From the NCBI GenBank assembly GCA_031399085.1, contig JANNOQ010000007.1, positions 62,001-126,000 of the forward strand: 64,000 bases of DNA, read 5' to 3'. Origin of the DNA: R-RK-3 sp031399085 (GTDB lineage Bacteria > Pseudomonadota > Alphaproteobacteria > Rhizobiales > Rhodomicrobiaceae). The position numbers and the translations under genes are program-made. The notes beneath the pieces are model-generated. The model made no database searches. It was not told the DNA's origin and saw only the letters and a list, made by a program, of their open reading frames with translations. Below are positions 16,478 to 25,025 of this stretch, piece after piece. Within the stretch, counting starts at the first letter, position 1. The number at the start of each line of letters is the position of its first letter.

Positions 16478-16981
16478 TTAGCCAGCCGCCCAGCGCGCGC
16501 TGATAATATTGCGCAAGGCGCCATAGCCGCGCTGATAGGCCAGACTCATGGCGTGCTCGGCTTCGAGCCAATGCGCTTCCGGCTGCCGGATCGCCAGTGC
16601 ATCGGGGATTTCGACAGTGTCGAAGCCGCAGCTTCTGGCAAGCGCATATTGGTCGGCGATGAGATGGCCGCTGGCGCGCAGCTCGCCTCGATAACCGAGC
16701 CGTCGCAGCCGGGTGGCGATGGAAAACCCGCGACCGTCGGCCGCCTTCGGGAACGGGACGGAAATCAGCGTCAAGCGGCCGAACCAGGGGACCAATGACG
16801 CCGGATCGGTGTCATTCGAGATCTCCGCTCCGAGCGTGTGTCCGGCGGCGGCAAGCGCGTCCGCCGCTTCGGCGAGGCCGTCAAAGGGCACTATCAGCTT
16901 GGACGATGCAGGCGCGGTTTCATCCGGGGGCCAGCGCAGCCAGTCATCGGGGACAAACCGGCCATCCCTAATGAGCGGCAT
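16478..16981 (-). CDS. DUF934 family protein, sulfite reductase associated
   Basis: A 167-residue protein of the DUF934 family, with LIVPFDGLAEAADALAAAG and FTRFSIATRLRR-like segment GRGFSIATRLRRLGYRGELRA. Such proteins are encoded next to cysI/cysH in many alpha- and betaproteobacteria and are thought to help assimilatory sulfate or sulfite reduction, but no activity is proven. Its start lies 14 bases inside the end of the cysI gene, so the two are cotranslated. Last gene of the cluster. Confidence 0.8.
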   Translation of the reverse strand: MPLIRDGRFVPDDWLRWPPDETAPASSKLIVPFDGLAEAADALAAAGHTLGAEISNDTDPASLVPWFGRLTLISVPFPKAADGRGFSIATRLRRLGYRGELRASGHLIADQYALARSCGFDTVEIPDALAIRQPEAHWLEAEHAMSLAYQRGYGALRNIISARWAAG

Positions 16982-18623
16982 AAAGCGCGTCTTTCATTAC
17001 AGCATGGCCGAGCCGAAGATATGTCTGCTTGAAACTCTCGTCGTCCTGGCGCTGGCCGAGATAGAAGTGGATGAGCCGCTCGATCGCGTCCACCACGCCA
17101 TCCGCCGGAAATCCCGGGCCAGACCGCTCGCCGATGGCCGCGCTTTCAGTTGGATCGCCGCCGAGCGTAATCTGATAGGCCTCCGCGCCGGTTTTTTCCA
17201 GTCCAAGAATGCCAATATCGCCGACATGGTGATGGCCGCAAGCGTTGATGCAGCCGGAAATCTTGATCCGGATCGAGCCGATTTGCTCCTGTAACGCCGG
17301 CTCGGCAAAACGCTCGGTAATTTCCTGCGCGATCGGGATCGAGCGCGCTGTCGCGAGCGTGCAATAATCGAGGCCGGGGCAGGCAACGACATCGGTGATC
17401 AGCTCGGCATTGGCAATCGCGAGGCCAGCCTGCCGCAACTCCTGCCAAAGCGCGAAAAGCTCGGATTTACGCACATTCGGCAGCACGATGTTTTGCTCGG
17501 CCGAGACGCGCAATTCGCTCAGGCTGAACTGATCCGCGGCGTCCGCAAGCGCGCGCATCTCGTCGCCGGTCGCATCGCCCGGCGCGCCGCCCTTCGGCTT
17601 CAGCGACACGATCGCGATGGCATAGCCCGGCGCTTTGTGCTGACGGGTATTGACCCGCACCCAGCGGGCGAAATCGGGATCGGCGCGCATGGATTTCGTG
17701 AGCAGGTCACTTTCGTCGGCAACCGCTTCATAGGCAGGCGGCGAAAAGAACGCCTCGATCCGGCGCAATTCCTTCTCGACCGGAGCGGTTTCGTCATGCG
17801 GGATGAGCGCAAATTCCGCTTCCATCGCCTGGCGGAATTCCTCGCCGCCCTTCTCGTGCACGAGGATCTTGATGCGCGCCTTGTATTTATTGTCCCGCCG
17901 GCCTTCGGCGTTGTAGACGCGCATGATTGCTTCGACGTAGCGCAAGAGATCGATGGCGGGCACGAAGTCGCGCACCTTGATGCCGATCATCGGCGTGCGC
18001 CCGAGACCGCCGCCGGCCCAGACCTCATAACCAAGCCGGCCGCCCTCATCTTGGGCGAGGCGCAGGCCGATATCGTGAAATTTGATCACCGCCCGGTCGG
18101 CGCGCGCGCCCGTCACCGCGATCTTGAACTTGCGCGGCAGGAAGGAAAATTCGGGGTGATTGCTCGACCATTGCCGCAGCAGCTCGCAAGTCGGACGCGG
18201 ATCGGCGATCTCGTCGGCGGCGACGCCCGAATAGGGGTCGGCCGTGACATTGCGGATGCAATTGCCCGAGGTTTGGATCGCGTGCATCTCGACATCGGCC
18301 AGCGCGTTGAGAATATCCGGCACGTCCTTCAGCTTAGGCCAATTATACTGGATGTTCTGGCGCGTGGTGAAATGGCCGTAGCCCCTATCGTAGACGTCGG
18401 CGATGTGCGCGAGCTGACGCATCTGCTTGGACGACAGCGTGCCATAGGGGATGGCAACGCGCAGCATATAGGCGTGAAGCTGGAGGTACAGGCCGTTCAT
18501 CAGCCGCAGGGGACGAAACTCATCCTCGTTCAGCGCGCCGGTGAGCCGCCGCTCGACCTGGCCACGAAACTGCGTGACGCGCTCGCGGACGAATTGTTCG
18601 TCGAATTCATCATAGCGATACAT
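16968..18623 (-). CDS. cysI: Sulfite (or nitrite) reductase hemoprotein subunit, CysI type
   Basis: A 551-residue siroheme/4Fe-4S reductase that makes a six-electron reduction, most likely sulfite to sulfide in cysteine synthesis. Two ferredoxin-like/siroheme domain repeats are present. The cluster cysteines are visible near the C-terminus as ACPGLDYCTLA (C-x5-C) and SGCINACGHHH (C-x3-C). I start it at MYRYDEFDEQF (18623); a longer frame upstream overlaps DUF2849 and looks non-coding. DUF2849 upstream and DUF934 downstream support the sulfite role. No cysJ flavoprotein is present, so electrons probably come from a ferredoxin. Confidence 0.9.
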   Translation of the reverse strand: MYRYDEFDEQFVRERVTQFRGQVERRLTGALNEDEFRPLRLMNGLYLQLHAYMLRVAIPYGTLSSKQMRQLAHIADVYDRGYGHFTTRQNIQYNWPKLKDVPDILNALADVEMHAIQTSGNCIRNVTADPYSGVAADEIADPRPTCELLRQWSSNHPEFSFLPRKFKIAVTGARADRAVIKFHDIGLRLAQDEGGRLGYEVWAGGGLGRTPMIGIKVRDFVPAIDLLRYVEAIMRVYNAEGRRDNKYKARIKILVHEKGGEEFRQAMEAEFALIPHDETAPVEKELRRIEAFFSPPAYEAVADESDLLTKSMRADPDFARWVRVNTRQHKAPGYAIAIVSLKPKGGAPGDATGDEMRALADAADQFSLSELRVSAEQNIVLPNVRKSELFALWQELRQAGLAIANAELITDVVACPGLDYCTLATARSIPIAQEITERFAEPALQEQIGSIRIKISGCINACGHHHVGDIGILGLEKTGAEAYQITLGGDPTESAAIGERSGPGFPADGVVDAIERLIHFYLGQRQDDESFKQTYLRLGHAVMKDALYAAH

Positions 18624-18960
18624 GCTGCGCCTCGCCGCCTCGCCGCCGCGCCGGCGCACGCGCCTTGACCGGGTCCGGCCAGAAGGAGGGAATGGCGCGC
18701 ACCCGCATCTTCTCCCGGTAATGCACCGGCTCCGGGTTGCCGTCCTCGTCCAGTTCGACCGCAACGAGATAGACACCCACGACATGGTTGGCCGCTTCAT
18801 CGGCCAGAGCTAGCACTTCAAGCGTCGCCGCCGCTTCCGGGCTGCTCGCAATGCGCGCCGCGTGATGATCGGCCGTCCAGCCGTCCTCGCCAAGAAAGAT
18901 CGAGTTCCCGTCCAAGAGATGGTTTGCCGTCACGATCTGAAGTGCAAATTTCTTGGCCAT
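18610..18960 (-). CDS. DUF2849 family protein
   Basis: A 116-residue protein with the DUF2849 N-terminus FALQIVTANHLLDGNSIFLGEDGW and a Glu/Asp-containing middle. In Hyphomicrobiales it usually sits between the siroheme synthase gene cysG and cysI. Here cysG is missing and the neighbour upstream is a ferredoxin. Its end overlaps the cysI start by 14 bases. Function unknown, but the linkage suggests a part in siroheme insertion or sulfite reduction. Confidence 0.82.
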   Translation of the reverse strand: MAKKFALQIVTANHLLDGNSIFLGEDGWTADHHAARIASSPEAAATLEVLALADEAANHVVGVYLVAVELDEDGNPEPVHYREKMRVRAIPSFWPDPVKARAPARRRGGEAQHVSL

Positions 18961-18971
18961 GTCCGTCTCTT

Positions 18972-19286
18972 TTAGCTTTCCTGGGCGATCGTCAGCTTAA
19001 GCCCGTCCAGCGAGTCGTCCCAAATAATCTGGCAGGCGAGACGCGAACTTGCGTAAAGACCTGGGACTTCATCGAGCATGTCGACCTCCTCCTCGCGCGG
19101 GGGAGGCAGGCGCCCGGCCCAGTCCTCGTCAATGACAACGTGGCAGGTGGCGCAACTACAGGCGCCGCCACAGGTTCCCTCGATCCCTAGCCTATAATCC
19201 CGGAGGATTTCCATCAAGCGCCAGCCTTCCACGGCTTCAAGATCGTGCGTCTGGCCTTGCCTATCGGTAACGGTGAGGTAGCTCAA
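18972..19286 (-). CDS. 2Fe-2S ferredoxin
   Basis: A 104-residue ferredoxin of the adrenodoxin/Fdx type with cluster ligands in CGGACSCATCHVV (C-x5-C-x2-C) and the fourth Cys in SRLACQI (~residue 85). I choose TTG at 19286, preceded by AAGGAG at ideal spacing; an upstream extension of 30 residues would have no ribosome site. Placed directly upstream of DUF2849 and cysI, it may supply electrons to the sulfite reductase, although Fdx of this type also serves Fe-S assembly and hydroxylases. Confidence 0.85.
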   Translation of the reverse strand: MSYLTVTDRQGQTHDLEAVEGWRLMEILRDYRLGIEGTCGGACSCATCHVVIDEDWAGRLPPPREEEVDMLDEVPGLYASSRLACQIIWDDSLDGLKLTIAQES

Positions 19287-19460
19287 CAGCTGCTCCTTCG
19301 CCGCGAACGCAGTTTGCGCCTCTGACGAAATTCTGTTATCGGCGCCCGGCAATTTTTCCGAATTTTGTTTTCGCAAACGAACGCCGATGATAAATTCATA
19401 CCAATGACGCTTGCCAATTGCATCGCCTTGCGCTTGATTGCAACCGGCAGCCCCGCCAAT

Positions 19461-19480
19461 CTGTTCTTTTTATAGAACAG
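19461..19480. promoter_or_regulatory. Palindromic operator candidate CTGTTCT-N6-AGAACAG
   Basis: A perfect 7-bp inverted repeat (CTGTTCT and AGAACAG) with a 6-bp AT spacer. It lies 26 bp before the start of the XRE-cupin regulator and 175 bp from the divergent ferredoxin gene. XRE-family dimers bind such inverted repeats, so autoregulation and control of the sulfite reductase operon are plausible. Confidence 0.55.
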
Positions 19481-19506
19481 TTTTTAGATGAGGTCATCGC
19501 ACGAAA

Positions 19507-20139
19507 ATGTCAATGAAAAAGGGAGCGCCAACGGCTGACGGGCCGGAGATGGCGGCCAAGCTGGGCAAGACCATCAACCGGCTGAGACGCGGTTATAACT
19601 ACTCGCTCGGTGACTTGTCGGAGCAGTCGGGCGTCGCGAAATCCATCATTTCGCAGATCGAGAAGAACGAGACCAACCCGACGCTCGGCACGCTGTACAA
19701 GCTGGCGAGAGCGCTCAATTCCCCGATCGAGGAAATCCTGCGCGGCGAGGAAGCGCCGGCGCTGATCGAAAAACTCGGCCCCTCCGGCACGCCCTTGCTG
19801 GTGAGCGACGATGGGCGTTGCCGGCTGCGGATTGTCGGCTGGATCAAGACCGTGGAATTGGTGCAGTGGTATTATCTCGAAGCCGAGCCGGGCGGCGTGC
19901 TCGAATCCGATCCGCACCCGGTTGGCTCCGTCGAGAATTTGACGGTTTTGACCGGCTCGGTGTCCGTCGTGTCGGGCGATGAGCAGTTTCTGGTCACGAC
20001 CGGCGAGACCGCGCGTTACGCCGGCGACCGGCCGCACCGTATCGTCAATGACGGCGAGGTGCTGGCAACCGCGCTGATGGTCAATCTGCTAGGTCCCATT
20101 GCGGCGGCGGGCCAATCGCTGGAGCGCGGCGCGGCTTAA
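19507..20139 (+). CDS. XRE family regulator with C-terminal cupin domain
   Basis: A 210-residue repressor-like protein. The helix-turn-helix is at ~18-75 (YSLGDLSEQSGVAKSIISQIEKNETNPTLGTLYKLA) and a double-stranded beta-helix cupin domain at ~125-195 (GSVENLTVLTGSVSV, AGDRPHRIVN) probably senses a small ligand. E. coli SutR (YdcN), which has this build, regulates sulfur use genes. This gene is divergent from a sulfite reductase cluster and preceded by a palindrome, so a similar role is a reasonable guess. A second ATG at 19513 is possible. Confidence 0.85.
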   Translation: MSMKKGAPTADGPEMAAKLGKTINRLRRGYNYSLGDLSEQSGVAKSIISQIEKNETNPTLGTLYKLARALNSPIEEILRGEEAPALIEKLGPSGTPLLVSDDGRCRLRIVGWIKTVELVQWYYLEAEPGGVLESDPHPVGSVENLTVLTGSVSVVSGDEQFLVTTGETARYAGDRPHRIVNDGEVLATALMVNLLGPIAAAGQSLERGAA

Positions 20140-20192
20140 TGGGATTGTGGAAAATTGGCTGTCGTAGGCCGGCATTGTTAGGATAAGCACGC

Positions 20193-21119
20193 ATGAGTGT
20201 CGTTTTGCCGTTCTCGCGCGAATTCGAATACCAACCCGGCGCACTGGAAGAGGTCGCGCCGGGCCTCCGGCGGCTGGTGGCGAACAATCCGAGCCCCTAT
20301 ACCTTCAAAGGCACCAACACTTACGTCATCGGCACCGGCTCTGTCGCGGTGATCGACCCCGGCCCCGAGGACGAGGCGCACCGCACGGCGCTCTTGGCCG
20401 AGCTGCACAAACGCGGCGAGCGTGTTTCGCACATCTTCCTCACCCATACGCACCGGGACCATTGCGCCGGTCTTGCCGAATTCGCGCGGATCACCGGCGC
20501 GCCGGTACTGGGATACGGATCGGATGCCGCCTCGCGGCGGGCGGCCCAGCAAAATCCGGCGAGCGAAGCTTTTCTCGACGCCGATTTCGTGCCCGACCAA
20601 GCGCTCAAAGGCGGCGAGACGGTCGCGGGCGGCGATTGGGAGCTGGAGGCAGTTTTCACGCCCGGCCATGCGCCGGATCATCTTTGCTTTGCGCTGAGCG
20701 GCGGCGAGACGCTGCTCTCCGGCGACCACGTGATGGGCTGGAACACCACCGTCGTCGCGCCGCCCGAGGGCCGCATGAGCGATTATCTGGCGTCGCTGGA
20801 ATTGCTGCTGAACCGGCCCGAGAGCGTCTACTTCCCAGGGCATGGCGGCCGCGTGGACCAGGCTCAGCGCCTCGTCAAAGCCTTCATGATGCACAGACGC
20901 TGGCGCGAAACGCAGATCCTGGACTGCATCCGCGGCGGACTGGTCACCATTGACCTAATTGTTCCCAAAATCTACGAAGGGATTGCGTCTTCATTGCGCG
21001 ACGCTGCCGCTTATTCAGTCCTTGCCCATCTTGAGATGCTGGCCGAGACTGGGCGGATTGTGGCTGAGCCGTATCCAAGCCTGACGTCCCGCTACTCGAT
21101 ATCTGGCGCTCGCGGGTGA
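20193..21119 (+). CDS. MBL-fold metallo-hydrolase, LACTB2-like
   Basis: A 308-residue metallo-beta-lactamase-fold hydrolase. The metal motif is THTHRDHC (~residue 90), later His in FTPGHAPDH and Asp in LLSGDHVMGW, and His in FPGHGGRV. The C-terminal ~55 residues match the small winged-helix domain of the LACTB2/CPSF-like group (IYEGIASSLRDAAAYSVLAHLEML). Some members are endoribonucleases and others thioesterases, so the substrate is open. The last 176 bases overlap the DUF1499 gene on the other strand. Confidence 0.87.
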   Translation: MSVVLPFSREFEYQPGALEEVAPGLRRLVANNPSPYTFKGTNTYVIGTGSVAVIDPGPEDEAHRTALLAELHKRGERVSHIFLTHTHRDHCAGLAEFARITGAPVLGYGSDAASRRAAQQNPASEAFLDADFVPDQALKGGETVAGGDWELEAVFTPGHAPDHLCFALSGGETLLSGDHVMGWNTTVVAPPEGRMSDYLASLELLLNRPESVYFPGHGGRVDQAQRLVKAFMMHRRWRETQILDCIRGGLVTIDLIVPKIYEGIASSLRDAAAYSVLAHLEMLAETGRIVAEPYPSLTSRYSISGARG

Positions 21120-22011
21120 GCGCGGCGGCGCGCAGTTTGGCCCGGCGCTCCTCGCGCTCGGCCTCCTGCCGCTCCTTTTCCTTTTTCTCCAGCGCTTTCT
21201 TGACGCGCAGGTCGCGCAAGACAACGGCTTTTTCCATCGTCTCGTTCTTGTCGATCTCGCTCAGCCGCGTCTTGACCTCCGAAAACAGCACGCGGACCCG
21301 TTCGGCATTTCGGCCAAGATCGTGGTCGCCATGCCGGGAGGAGGAGCGCACATCCAAACGCGCGGAGGAATTGCCGCCGGTTACCCGGATCGCCACATCG
21401 TCGGTGAAGCCGAAGATCATCGAGCGGTCGGTGGCCTCGATGCTGCCGGATTTGCCGTTGGCGGGCGGATTTTCGGCGACGATGCGCCAATTCAGGTTCT
21501 TGACCGCTTCCCGCACCGCGCTGTAGGCGTCCGCTGTCGGGCGGTCGATCGGCAGCGGTTTGATGTCTGGATAGGCCTTGGCCTGAAGCAGCGCTTCCTC
21601 GGGCTGAAGCTTCACCGAATTGGTGCCAGGGCCGGTGCGAAACTCGGCAAGCTTGAGGAACGGCGGCGGGCTTTGAATGTCGGTGCTGACCTCGTGCAGC
21701 CGCGGCAGGGTGAGCAGGCTGGGCAGCGACCAGAGCGGACCGGCCAGGATCAGGCCGCCGAACAACAGGCCAAAGGCTGCCTTGCCCGCGCCGGTGAAGC
21801 CTTCCCGCCAAATGCTGATCAGGGCCACGGCGCCCAGCACAACGGCGATGGCGGCGCCCGCGATCGCCAGGCCGAACAGCTTCATCGCGACCGGAGTCGG
21901 CAGTTCACCTATGCGATGCAATCCGAAGGCGATCGCGAACAGCACGAGAAACAGCAGGGCGACCCGCTGACTCCACACGGCTTTGCGCGATTCATGCAGC
22001 TGATACCGCAA
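20944..22011 (-). CDS. DUF1499 membrane protein
   Basis: A 355-residue protein. Helices at ~16-32, ~45-67 and ~78-98 are followed by a DUF1499 domain (~115-245, PPPFLKLAEFRTGPGTNSV, IEATDRSMIFGFTDDVAIRV). It ends in a charged coiled-coil-like segment (KKALEKKEKERQEAEREERR) and a low-complexity tail. The tail from about residue 297 lies antisense to the conserved end of the hydrolase gene. DUF1499 proteins are widespread in alphaproteobacteria with no known activity. Single gene, convergent with 20193-21119. Confidence 0.78.
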   Translation of the reverse strand: MRYQLHESRKAVWSQRVALLFLVLFAIAFGLHRIGELPTPVAMKLFGLAIAGAAIAVVLGAVALISIWREGFTGAGKAAFGLLFGGLILAGPLWSLPSLLTLPRLHEVSTDIQSPPPFLKLAEFRTGPGTNSVKLQPEEALLQAKAYPDIKPLPIDRPTADAYSAVREAVKNLNWRIVAENPPANGKSGSIEATDRSMIFGFTDDVAIRVTGGNSSARLDVRSSSRHGDHDLGRNAERVRVLFSEVKTRLSEIDKNETMEKAVVLRDLRVKKALEKKEKERQEAEREERRAKLRAAALTRERQISSSGTSGLDTAQPQSAQSRPASQDGQGLNKRQRRAMKTQSLRRFWEQLGQW

Positions 22012-22128
22012 CGGTTCGTCTCCATCCTGGACACTATTTTAGCATTCATATGTTAATAATGGCAAATTGGCGCGCGGCGCAAATCCAACCATGGGCTATT
22101 TGTGCTCAGGAAAAAAGGACAGTCGAAG

Positions 22129-23517
22129 ATGACGGTCAAAGCCAATGCGCTTGCGCGCGATATCGAAACCCTGATCCACCCTTATACCAACCTTGCCGCT
22201 TTTAGGGAAACTGGTCCGTTGATCATTGAATCCGGCAAGGGCGTCTATGTCTACGACCGCTCGGGCAAGCCCTATATCGAGGGCATGGCCGGCTTGTGGT
22301 GCACCTCGCTCGGCTATGGCCATCCGGAGCTGATCGAGGCTGGCTGCAAGCAGCTCGCAGCGCTGTCCTTTGGACACCTGTTCGGCGGAAAGAGCCACGA
22401 CCCGGCGATCGAACTGGCGGAAAAGCTGAAGGAAATCTCCCCCGCGCCGGCCTCGAAGATCTTTTTCACCTCGTCGGGTTCGGAGGCCAATGACAGCCAG
22501 ATCAAGCTGGCGTGGTATTACAATAATGCGCGCGGCAAGACCCAGAAGAAGAAAATCATCTCGCGCAAACGCGCCTATCACGGCGTGACGCTGGCGGCGG
22601 CGAGCCTGACCGGGCTGCCGAATAACCATCTCGATTTCGACCTGCCCTTCACCTGGACTCGCCATCTGACGGCGCCGCATTATTACCGCGAAGCGCTGGC
22701 GTCGGAATCGGAGGAGGATTTTTCCGCCCGCCTCGCACGGGAGTTGGACGACATGATCCAACTCGAAGGACCGGATACCGTCGCGGCCTTTATCGCCGAG
22801 CCGGTCATGGGCGCGGGCGGCGTCATCGTGCCGCCTGCGGGCTACTTCGCCCGGTTTCAGGAGATTTTAGCGAAATACGACATTCTCTTCATCGTCGACG
22901 AGGTGATTTGCGGCTTCGGCCGGACAGGCCAGATGTTCGGCTCGCAGACCTACGATCTCCGCCCCGACAGCATCAGCATGGCGAAGGGTTTGACATCGGC
23001 CTACGCCCCGCTCGGCGCGCTGACGGTGTCCGAGGACATGTATCAGGCGATGCTGGATGAAAGCCGCAAGATCGGCGTTTTCGCGCACGGCTTCACCTAT
23101 TCCGGCCATCCGCTTTGCGCCGCGATCGGCGTGAAGGCGCTGGAGATTTACGAGCGCGATGATATTGCCGGCCATGTCCGCTCGCTGGCGCCGGTTTTCG
23201 ACACCCGGTTGAAAGCGCTGGCCGATCATCCGCTGGTGGGCGAGGTGCGCGGCGTCGGACTGTTGGCCGGGGTAGAACTTGTGGCCGACAAGGAAACCAA
23301 GCGCGCATTCAATCCGCGCAAGGGCGTCGCGGCGCGGGTGGTCAAATTTTGTGAGGACGAGGGGCTGATCCTGCGGGCGGTCGGGGACACGATCGCGATC
23401 TGCCCGCCGCTCATCATCGATAGCGGCGAGATCGGTGCGCTGTTCGACCGGCTGGAATCGGCGCTGAATAAAGGCGAGGCCTGGGTCAGCCGCGAGCAGC
23501 TGCGTGAGGCGGCGTAG
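22129..23517 (+). CDS. Class III omega-aminotransferase
   Basis: A 462-residue PLP-dependent transaminase of fold type I. The PLP-contacting SSGSEANDSQIKLAW (~residue 120), IVDEVICGFGRTG with the conserved Asp, and the Schiff-base Lys in SISMAKGLTSAYAPLG (~286) are visible. It belongs to the branch of beta-alanine:pyruvate, putrescine:pyruvate and related aminotransferases, so an amine or omega-amino acid is the likely donor. Start at ATG 22129. Single gene; a dispersed repeat follows it. Confidence 0.9.
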   Translation: MTVKANALARDIETLIHPYTNLAAFRETGPLIIESGKGVYVYDRSGKPYIEGMAGLWCTSLGYGHPELIEAGCKQLAALSFGHLFGGKSHDPAIELAEKLKEISPAPASKIFFTSSGSEANDSQIKLAWYYNNARGKTQKKKIISRKRAYHGVTLAAASLTGLPNNHLDFDLPFTWTRHLTAPHYYREALASESEEDFSARLARELDDMIQLEGPDTVAAFIAEPVMGAGGVIVPPAGYFARFQEILAKYDILFIVDEVICGFGRTGQMFGSQTYDLRPDSISMAKGLTSAYAPLGALTVSEDMYQAMLDESRKIGVFAHGFTYSGHPLCAAIGVKALEIYERDDIAGHVRSLAPVFDTRLKALADHPLVGEVRGVGLLAGVELVADKETKRAFNPRKGVAARVVKFCEDEGLILRAVGDTIAICPPLIIDSGEIGALFDRLESALNKGEAWVSREQLREAA

Positions 23518-23518
23518 G

Positions 23519-23620
23519 TCGTGATCGCTTCAAATTGAATCAATCACGCTCTAGATTCTTATGTTTTCGCACGATTTTTCGGGAAAACCGGCGTCCACTT
23601 TTCCCGATCTTGCTCTGAGC
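23519..23620 (-). repeat. Dispersed intergenic repeat, family A, copy 2
   Basis: The reverse complement aligns end to end with 220-314, sharing GTGGACGCCGGTTTTCCCGA, AAAATCGTGCGAAAACAT and TCTAGAGCGTGATTG, at an estimated 85% identity. It fills the whole gap between the aminotransferase and LysE-type genes. Confidence 0.78.
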
Positions 23621-23621
23621 C

Positions 23622-24215
23622 TCAAATAAACAGCAGCACGATCGACAGCGCGACGAGCCCGGCAAGTCCAAAATTGACGATCCGCGCCGTCTCGGGCGTG
23701 CGGATGAGCTGGCGAATGGCGACGCCGAAAAGGCACCATGCAGCGCAACTCGGAATGCAGAGCGCAGCGAAAATTCCACAGATCACCAGCAATTCGGCGT
23801 GATAATTGCCGCCAACGGTCGTGAATGCGGGGATCGCGCTGGTCGCCATCATCCAGGCTTTGGGATTGACCCATTGAAACGCCGCGGCTTCGATGAATGT
23901 CAAAGGCTTGCCATTTGCGTCGCCGTTATCGGACTGCACGGCCGTAGCGACGCGCCAAGCCAGATAAAGCAGATAGGCCGCGCCGAGATATTTCAGCACC
24001 AAATGCGCCTGCGGATATCGGCTGAAAATTTCGCCGAGCCCAAGCCCGACGCCGAACACCATCAGCGGGAAGCCAATAGTGATTCCGATCATATGCGGCA
24101 GCGACCGGCGGAAGCCGAAGGCCGAACCGGACGCGGTGAGCATAATATTGTTCGGCCCCGGCGTGATGGACGCGGAGAGCGCAAATAGGGCGATGGGGAG
24201 TATTGCGTCAATCAT
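23622..24215 (-). CDS. LysE/RhtB family amino acid exporter
   Basis: A 197-residue membrane protein with about six helices and the LysE-family N-terminus ASITPGPNNIMLTASGSAFG. The segment AAAFQWVNPKAWMMATS is the conserved FNPKAW-type motif near the middle. Family members export lysine, threonine, homoserine lactones or other small metabolites. No regulator is adjacent. Downstream on the same strand is a repeat element, upstream a 129-bp gap to the smr gene. Confidence 0.88.
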   Translation of the reverse strand: MIDAILPIALFALSASITPGPNNIMLTASGSAFGFRRSLPHMIGITIGFPLMVFGVGLGLGEIFSRYPQAHLVLKYLGAAYLLYLAWRVATAVQSDNGDANGKPLTFIEAAAFQWVNPKAWMMATSAIPAFTTVGGNYHAELLVICGIFAALCIPSCAAWCLFGVAIRQLIRTPETARIVNFGLAGLVALSIVLLFI

Positions 24216-24344
24216 GTGAGAGAGAAATCATTAAACGGACGCAGCCTGCAACCGCTCCGATCTAGACGCATGGCTGACATTCGAACAATGCATCGCAAGA
24301 TCGTCATCCGAGCAAGCGGGGATGACGCGGAAGATTGCACTGCG

Positions 24345-24986
24345 TTAAAGCCCGCTTCGACTTCTACGCAGCCTCACATAAAGCGCGCCGTCGCCGCCGT
24401 GGTGCGCACTCGCCGCCGTGTAGCTCACCACCATGCCGCGCAGCTCCGGCTCGCCGAGCCATTGCGGAACGAGGCGGCGCAGCACCCCGCGCTCCTCGAT
24501 GAAATGGTCGCGCAGCCGTTCCGGGGCGGCGCGGATGCCCTTGCCGGTGATGACGAGCACATGCCGGTGACCGCGCCCGGCGCAGGTGAACAGAAACCCC
24601 TTCAGCGCGCCGTGCGCTTCGCGCTGCCGCATCCCATGCAGATCGAGGCGTGCGTCGATAAGGTCAGGATCGCGGGCGAGCTTTCGGCGCTGGCGTTGGT
24701 CGAATTGCGCAAGGGAGGGTGGAGATTTCGGGAGCGGCGCAAGTCGCTGACCGGTCCGCGCCGGTCCGGCCGTTTCAGGCTTTGCGCGTTCGGATGGAGG
24801 CGGGGGGCTTGAGGGCGTGGGATCGGAACCAGGCGGCGCGTATTCGCCTGCGCCCAGTTCAGCCTCGGCCCTACGCTGCTCGCGGCCGCGCCGGCGCAAG
24901 CTTTTGGCCTCGCGCATGGCGATGGCCCAAAGCTCCGCCTCTTCGGCGGATAGCGGCCTTTTCCGCGACGGCTGCTCCGGGTTCAT
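24345..24986 (-). CDS. Smr domain protein
   Basis: A 213-residue protein. The N-terminal half (~1-105) is charged and Pro-rich (PTPSSPPPPSERAKP), probably disordered. The C-terminal Smr domain (~110-210) has the LDLHGM motif at ~117 and HVLVITGKGI followed by the basic RLRDHF region. Smr domains are nucleic acid-binding and often nicking endonucleases acting on DNA or RNA. It lies 39 bp after mltA in a conserved origin-flanking order (timA-mltA-smr). Confidence 0.9.
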   Translation of the reverse strand: MNPEQPSRKRPLSAEEAELWAIAMREAKSLRRRGREQRRAEAELGAGEYAPPGSDPTPSSPPPPSERAKPETAGPARTGQRLAPLPKSPPSLAQFDQRQRRKLARDPDLIDARLDLHGMRQREAHGALKGFLFTCAGRGHRHVLVITGKGIRAAPERLRDHFIEERGVLRRLVPQWLGEPELRGMVVSYTAASAHHGGDGALYVRLRRSRSGL

Positions 24987-25025
24987 GCCGATCCTCTGCG
25001 CTTGGCACCATCTACCATGCCTCCC

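Noticed and set aside
17493..18668. 391-codon open frame on the plus strand
   Set aside because: Lies wholly antisense to cysI, whose Fe-S and siroheme motifs are clear.
20720..20735. CACGTG hexamer as another parS
   Set aside because: The flanks (GACCACGTGATG) do not match the parS arms; same for CACGTG at ~6202, ~35141 and ~41394.
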